Origin: JANXSS01 sp043729515
Lineage (GTDB): Bacteria > Pseudomonadota > Gammaproteobacteria > Burkholderiales > Burkholderiaceae_D
Reading direction: 5' to 3'
Assembly (NCBI GenBank): GCA_043729515.1
Contig: JAYTLK010000005.1
Span: forward strand, 1-10,321
Length of the DNA: 10,321 nucleotides
This document shows, in pieces, positions 6,391 to 10,321 of the stretch. Position numbers and translations under genes: made by a program. Each line of letters opens with the position of its first letter. Position 1 is the first letter of the stretch. The notes under the pieces were generated by a model. It saw only the letters and a program-made list of their open reading frames with translations, made no database searches and was not told the origin of the DNA.

Positions 6391-6407
6391 ACAAGCGTGA
6401 CGCTTGT
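6391..6407. promoter_or_regulatory. Perfect 7-bp inverted repeat with 3-nt spacer
   Basis: ACAAGCG-TGA-CGCTTGT lies in the 208-bp gap after the DUF411 gene and 46 bp before the next ATG. It is not followed by a T run (AGTTTCTGAG follows), so it suits an operator or an mRNA hairpin better than a strong intrinsic terminator. A chance 7+7 match in a gap of this size is possible. Confidence 0.4.
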
Positions 6408-6453
6408 AGTTTCTGAGCGGTAAGATGGCGGTTTCTCCTGCACGATCGTTGCC

Positions 6454-7335
6454 ATGCATGCCGATACCGGAACGCCGTTCGACACGATTGCCGCAATCCT
6501 CGGCAATTGCCAGCCACAGGTCACGCGCATCGTTGCCACCATGCTTGCCGATTCCGCGCTGCCGCGAGAAATCGCCGTCTTGCGCGAAACAACCGATGCA
6601 CTGCAGGAGCGACTTGATGCGCTGACGGCCGACGAAGCCGATTGCATCGTCATGCTAGGTCGCCTGGACAGCCCGCAATTCGATCGCTTGCCAGAGTTCG
6701 ACGGCCTCGACGCCGACGCGGCGCAGGACATGCGCCGCAGCTTGCAGCGTCGGCTGAAGGCGCATCGAACGGTGTTGCAAAACCATCAAGGCGCCTTGAC
6801 GCGTGGCATCGAGATCGGCCGTACCGGTCTGGTCAACCGCTTTGCCACGTTCGCCGTGGCAGGTCTCGGCAAGGATAGCGCGGCAAGCATGCCAAGCGGA
6901 CTGGCCTTCATCGTTGCCTGCCAGGTCGCAGCCCAATTGAAGGATCGCCTGGAGACGGCGGGCTATCGCTGGGCCGGGGAAAAGACCCTTGTTTCCCTGT
7001 ATCTGCATGCAATCGGTTGCGAGCGACGGCAGAGCCCGGAGCGCCTGGTCGCCGATCCGGCCGCCAGTGTCATTGCCACGCGTCTGGGATTTCGCTCGGC
7101 CCGTGAACTGCACCGAGCGCTGCATGCACTCGACCAGGCACAAGCACCGGCAGCACCGGCCCTGCCGGGCGACGATCCGGCCGCCCAGGCACAGCGCATC
7201 GGCCGCCTTGGCCACGTGGCCTTCGATCGTGCGGCCTGCCCGAACTTCGACGCCAGCTATCACGCCTCCAGCGCGCTGGACGACGCCTTCCTGCACATCA
7301 TGGCGCGTGCCCGGAGCGGACCGGCCACCGCTTGA
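6454..7335 (+). CDS. Conserved-looking hypothetical protein, 293 residues
   Basis: I do not recognise the family. The protein looks soluble and mostly helical, with no signal peptide or membrane span. Residues ~36-60 (LPREIAVLRETTDALQERLDAL) look like a short coiled coil. Residues ~95-125 are basic and helical (RRSLQRRLKAHRTVLQNHQG). A more hydrophobic block around 145-185 includes LAFIVACQVAAQLKDRLETAG. The segment ~215-235 (ASVIATRLGFRSARELHRALH) has a helix-turn-helix-like feel, but I would not call it DNA-binding. An Ala/Pro-rich linker (~238-255) precedes the tail. Only ATG 6454 is available, because a TAA lies in frame about 30 nt upstream, and it has no clear ribosome-binding site. Codon use is strongly GC-biased at third positions throughout, consistent with a real gene. 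Its neighbours suggest no pathway. Confidence 0.72.
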   Translation: MHADTGTPFDTIAAILGNCQPQVTRIVATMLADSALPREIAVLRETTDALQERLDALTADEADCIVMLGRLDSPQFDRLPEFDGLDADAAQDMRRSLQRRLKAHRTVLQNHQGALTRGIEIGRTGLVNRFATFAVAGLGKDSAASMPSGLAFIVACQVAAQLKDRLETAGYRWAGEKTLVSLYLHAIGCERRQSPERLVADPAASVIATRLGFRSARELHRALHALDQAQAPAAPALPGDDPAAQAQRIGRLGHVAFDRAACPNFDASYHASSALDDAFLHIMARARSGPATA

Positions 7336-7439
7336 TCCCCGGCTTCAGGAATCGTGGCCAATGCGCCGTCGATAGCCCTGCCCGCGACCGGCGCTTGACC
7401 CTAAGGCGCCTGGCAACAGTACTTGCCCCGCGCCACGAA

Positions 7440-7486
7440 ATATATTAGAGTTTTATTAACTTTTCAGTTGTCCGCTTAGGCGGCAA
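7440..7486 (+). promoter_or_regulatory. AT-rich promoter-like patch and small dyad upstream of the HTH regulator
   Basis: A sharply AT-rich stretch in otherwise GC-rich DNA contains TATATT and TTTATTAACTTTT and ends ~40 nt before the regulator start. A good -35 at the right spacing was not found (TTGCCC at about 7424 is too close to TATATT). It is followed by an imperfect dyad: TTG-T-CCGC (7468-7475), a 4-nt loop TTAG, then GCGG-CAA (7480-7486), with one bulged T. The position fits an autoregulatory operator, or a hairpin in the 5' leader. Both roles are inferred. Confidence 0.38.
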
Positions 7487-7511
7487 ACTTGGTCGGTAGC
7501 AGGACGGATCC

Positions 7512-7916
7512 ATGAATCGCACCACTCAGCAGCAACATTTCAGCAACCGTCTGCGCGAGGTCATGCGCGAGCGCTCTTATCCGATTCACAGCCCGACCTT
7601 CTTGATGCGGGAATTCAACCGGCATTCGGCCAGCGCAAAGATCACCGTCCATGCGGCCCGCAAATGGCTCATCGGCGAAGCGATTCCCACCCAGGAAAAA
7701 TTATTGGTGCTGTCGCGCTGGTTGGGAATAGCACCCGAATGGTTGCGCTTCGATGGCGACGACCCGAACACCGCGCCGACACCGCCGTCGATGTCGCCAC
7801 AGGCAGTCGCGCTGGGCATGGCGTTCGACGGCTTGAGCGAGCCGCGCCGGCGCCTGGTGGTCGAACTGGTGCAGATGCTGGGGGATCTGGAAGTGCCGAA
7901 ACGGGACAGCCGCTAG
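7512..7916 (+). CDS. Small helix-turn-helix transcriptional regulator
   Basis: 134 residues. The N-terminal two thirds resemble Cro/C1-like DNA-binding proteins: FSNRLREVMRER (10-21), then KITVHAARKWLIGEAIPTQE (43-62), which reads as the helix-turn-helix, then LLVLSRWLGIAPEWLRFDG (64-82), the usual closing helix. A Pro-rich linker (~86-95) leads to a short helical tail ending LVVELVQMLGDLE, perhaps for dimerisation. There is no peptidase or ligand domain, so it is shorter than a LexA/CI-type repressor. AGGA lies about 9 nt before the ATG. Its target is unknown: the adjacent gene on the right is convergent and not divergently controlled. Its stop codon overlaps the kinase stop. It could be a phage-derived regulator, but no other phage genes are visible. 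Confidence 0.8.
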   Translation: MNRTTQQQHFSNRLREVMRERSYPIHSPTFLMREFNRHSASAKITVHAARKWLIGEAIPTQEKLLVLSRWLGIAPEWLRFDGDDPNTAPTPPSMSPQAVALGMAFDGLSEPRRRLVVELVQMLGDLEVPKRDSR

Positions 7917-10321
7917 CGTCCGCACAGTTTCAGGACTGCCATGATCAGGTGATCGATCGCCACAGGCTTGCTGAGAAACAGGTGAAAGCCGGCGTCCAAT
8001 GCCCGCTTGGCATCTTCCGGCCGGCCCATGCCGCTCAGCGCGATTGCCGGCATCGCCGCGCATTTGCCGTTGTCGCGCACCTGCCGGATGAAATCATAAC
8101 CGTCGAGGTCAGGCATGGAGACATCCGAAATCAGGATGTCGACCGTTTCCTGCTCCAGCATCAGCAGAGCGTCGTAGGCGCTGGAACAGACCTGGGCCAC
8201 TGCACCCTCCATCTCCAGCAATGCCTGAAAACTGTCGGCCAGGTCGACGCTGTCGTCGACCAGCAGCACCCGCACGCCATGCAGCGCACGCTGCATGAAC
8301 AGGCCATCGCCTTTCGGGCCGGGGCCGGCACCGGCACCGGCGTCATGCGCCGCCAGCGGCAGCCAGAGCGTGAACTGCGCCCCCGCGCCAAGGCCGGCGG
8401 AGTCCGCCTGCACCCGCCCGCCATGCAGCTCGACGATCTGACGCACCAGCGCCAGCCCGATGCCGAGCCCGCCCTTGCTGCGGGCGGTGGCCGCGCCGAC
8501 CTGTCCGAACATGTCGAACACCTTGCCCAGCTGGTCGGCGGCGATACCGGTGCCGCTGTCGATGACATCGAGTCGTCCGAATCCGTTTTCACTGCTCACC
8601 ACTACCCGCACGGTGCCACCCTCGGGCGTGAATTTCATCGCGTTGTTGATCAGATTCATCAGGACTTGCTCGATCCGCACGACATCGGCCTGCACCATGA
8701 TCGGCAACGATGCGTGTTCGACCGAAATCCAGAGTCCGGTTGCAACGATGTCCTGCTTGAGGACGCCAACGATTTCCTCCACCACGCCGATCAGGTCGAT
8801 GTCCATCTTCGACAAGGTCAATTTGCCGGTATGAAAGCGCGACAGGTCCAGCAAGTCCTCGATGATCTTTGCCTGGCTCATCACCGAATGCCGGATCGAA
8901 GAAATCGCCTTGAACCCCAAGGGTGATTGCGTCACCTCTTTCAGGCGCGCCAACAGTTCGGTGTTGATGTGGATGAGATTCAATGGATGGCGCAATTCAT
9001 GCGACATCACTGCAAAGAACTCATCCTTGGCCGCGCTGGCGGTCTCGATGGTGCGGCGAATCGAATGCTCGGTCTTGAGCGCCTCTTCGCGCTGCGCCGA
9101 TTCGACGATCCGGTCAGTCTCGTCGCGGGCGATCTTGGCATAGCCGCGCAGCGGCGGGCTGTCTCCCAGCGGCGTGGTGATGCCGCTGCAATACAAACGC
9201 GTGCCATCCTTGTGCAGGTGCCAGCGTTCGTCTTCGTAACGGCCCTTTTCGCGGGCGCCGCGCATTTCCTCTTCCGGCGCACCGGCTTGCCGGTCCTCCG
9301 GCACGAAGATCACCTCCAGCGGCTGGCCGAGGATGTCGGCTTCCTGATGCCCGAACATCCGCTCGGCGCCGGTGTTCCAGCTGGTGATGCGCCCTTCCAG
9401 ATCAAGCGTCAGGATCGCATAGTCGCGCGTGCTTTCGGCCACCAGGCGCATGCGCTCCTGGCCCAGGCGCAGCTTGTTTTCTGCGTCGCGCCGCTTGGTG
9501 ATGTCGATGAAGGTCAGCACCGCGCCGTCGATGCGGTCGTCGGTGGTGCGATACGGCAGCAGGCGAACGATGAAATAGCGCCCGTCCGCGTGCCGCACCT
9601 CCCGTTCGACCGGTTGCAACGAATCGAACGTGCTGGAGGCATCGTTTGCCAGATGCGGATAATCGAGTTTGTGGGTGATGTCGAACAAAGGCCTGCCGAT
9701 GTCGGCGGCGATGATGCTGAAGATGTCGGTCGCCTCGGGTGTAAAGCGCTTGATGCGCAGGCTGCTGTCCAAAAAGATGGTGGCGATGTCGGTCGAGGCG
9801 ATCAGGTTGTTGAGGTCATCGTTGATCTTGCCGGTTTCCTCGACCTTGACCTTCAACTCGTAATTGACGGTGATGAGTTCTTCGTTGATCGACTGCAGCT
9901 CTTCCTTGCTGGTTTCCAGTTCCTCGCTGGCCGAACGCAGCTCTTCGTTGATTGCCTGCAGTTCCTCGTTCGAGGCCCGCAGTTCTTCGTTTGCCAGGCC
10001 CGAATGTTCGACCGTTTCCTGCAGCTGTTCCTTGCTGCGCTGGAGCTCTTCCTCCATCTGCGCCAGCACGGAATCGCGCTCGATCACCGGCGCCACTTCG
10101 CCACCCGGCGCTTCTTCGCGCTCGTCGAACAGCACCAGCACGAAGTCGGCATTGACGTCGTCGTCATGAAACGGACGCACCGTCATTGCCACTGAAAACG
10201 TCTTGTTCTCGCGGATGATCTTCTGGTGCACGGTCTCGACCGTACGGCCGCTTTTTTCTGCCGTGAACAAGGCCGTGCGCAGTTCCAGGCGCAGTCCCGG
10301 CAGGATCAGCGCCAGCACGTT
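7913..10321 (-). CDS. Hybrid sensor histidine kinase, CheB/CheR-PAS-HK-REC type (N-terminus beyond the window)
   Basis: About 802 codons are visible, open through the right edge, so the apparent GTG at 10318 is not the true start. Positions are counted from it. The first ~70 residues (LRLELRTALFTA...) resemble the segment after the CheR methyltransferase domain in CheB-CheR-PAS kinase fusions. Next come a long coiled coil of repeated NEEL/SEEL units (~85-165), PAS 1 (~170-280, ending FIDITKRRDAE), PAS 2 (~290-405) and HisKA with SHELRHPLNLIH (His440). The HATPase domain has NLINNAMKF (555-563), DSGTGIA (587-593) and GGLGIGLA (616-623). A receiver domain (~683-801) has the acidic pair DD (688-689), phospho-acceptor Asp732 in ISDVSMPDLDG, and Lys784 in LSKPV. 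All catalytic residues are intact, so it should autophosphorylate and pass phosphate to its own receiver. No membrane span is visible in this part. A Gly/Ala/Pro linker (~658-672) separates kinase and receiver. Confidence 0.92.
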   Translation of the reverse strand, partial: NVLALILPGLRLELRTALFTAEKSGRTVETVHQKIIRENKTFSVAMTVRPFHDDDVNADFVLVLFDEREEAPGGEVAPVIERDSVLAQMEEELQRSKEQLQETVEHSGLANEELRASNEELQAINEELRSASEELETSKEELQSINEELITVNYELKVKVEETGKINDDLNNLIASTDIATIFLDSSLRIKRFTPEATDIFSIIAADIGRPLFDITHKLDYPHLANDASSTFDSLQPVEREVRHADGRYFIVRLLPYRTTDDRIDGAVLTFIDITKRRDAENKLRLGQERMRLVAESTRDYAILTLDLEGRITSWNTGAERMFGHQEADILGQPLEVIFVPEDRQAGAPEEEMRGAREKGRYEDERWHLHKDGTRLYCSGITTPLGDSPPLRGYAKIARDETDRIVESAQREEALKTEHSIRRTIETASAAKDEFFAVMSHELRHPLNLIHINTELLARLKEVTQSPLGFKAISSIRHSVMSQAKIIEDLLDLSRFHTGKLTLSKMDIDLIGVVEEIVGVLKQDIVATGLWISVEHASLPIMVQADVVRIEQVLMNLINNAMKFTPEGGTVRVVVSSENGFGRLDVIDSGTGIAADQLGKVFDMFGQVGAATARSKGGLGIGLALVRQIVELHGGRVQADSAGLGAGAQFTLWLPLAAHDAGAGAGPGPKGDGLFMQRALHGVRVLLVDDSVDLADSFQALLEMEGAVAQVCSSAYDALLMLEQETVDILISDVSMPDLDGYDFIRQVRDNGKCAAMPAIALSGMGRPEDAKRALDAGFHLFLSKPVAIDHLIMAVLKLCGR

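Noticed and set aside
6246..6453. rho-independent terminator after the DUF411 gene
   Set aside because: The only perfect hairpin (6391-6407) has no T run after it and lies about 145 bp past the stop codon.
5781..6731. Minus-strand open frame of about 316 codons
   Set aside because: It overlaps the whole DUF411 gene and part of the next gene on the opposite strand. The DUF411 motifs are unambiguous on the plus strand.
6655..7296. Minus-strand open frame of about 213 codons
   Set aside because: Fully antisense to the 293-residue plus-strand ORF, which has the better third-position GC pattern. Kept as a minor doubt, because neither strand has a recognisable family.
7664..8926. Plus-strand open frame of about 420 codons
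   Set aside because: It lies mostly antisense to the hybrid sensor kinase, whose domain motifs are intact. The translation is rich in Arg, His, Gln and Ala with no domain pattern, as expected of a shadow frame in GC-rich DNA.
8927..10195. Plus-strand open frame of about 422 codons
   Set aside because: Antisense to the PAS and coiled-coil part of the same kinase. Its repeats simply mirror the NEEL units on the other strand.

Overview
The window is protein-dense DNA from a GC-rich Gram-negative bacterium. It is most likely a betaproteobacterium of the Burkholderiales/Oxalobacteraceae type. That rests on codon use, the CheB/CheR-type hybrid sensor kinase, the DUF411 protein, and an arsC-aquaporin arrangement typical of proteobacterial ars clusters. 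I could not run any searches, so genus-level placement is inference.

Region 1 (1-3213, minus strand) is a compact three-gene signalling operon, read right to left. It starts with a small helical protein of unknown function (3171 or 3213 to 2749). A two-domain KaiC-like RecA ATPase (2746-1226) follows after a 2-nt gap. Last is a GGDEF-histidine kinase fusion (1171 to beyond the left edge), preceded by a 14-codon mini-ORF whose stop overlaps the kinase GTG start. By eye the base composition is less GC-rich than the rest of the window. No kaiA or kaiB is visible. The set looks like a non-circadian KaiC module tied to c-di-GMP synthesis and phosphorelay.

Region 2 (3214-3996) has no intact gene. 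It carries what looks like a decayed arsenic-resistance operon: the C-terminal end of a low-molecular-weight-phosphatase-type arsenate reductase, joined by an ATGA overlap to a frameshifted and internally deleted aquaporin-family (MIP) gene.

Region 3 (3997-7335, plus strand) holds three genes. The first is a photolyase/cryptochrome-related protein with the FAD-binding core at its N-terminus and what appears to be a Rossmann-like domain after it, the reverse of the usual order. The second is a Tat-exported DUF411 metal-binding protein. The third is a 293-residue protein I do not recognise. The 461-bp gap between the first two contains a 13/14-bp tandem repeat and a possible frameshifted coding remnant on the minus strand. 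A perfect 7-bp inverted repeat lies before the unknown gene.

Region 4 (7336-10321) has a small plus-strand helix-turn-helix regulator. It converges on a large minus-strand hybrid sensor kinase: coiled coil, two PAS domains, HisKA, HATPase and a receiver, with the N-terminus beyond the right edge. The two genes share a single CTAG palindrome as their stop codons. No rRNA, tRNA, CRISPR array, insertion sequence or integrase was seen.
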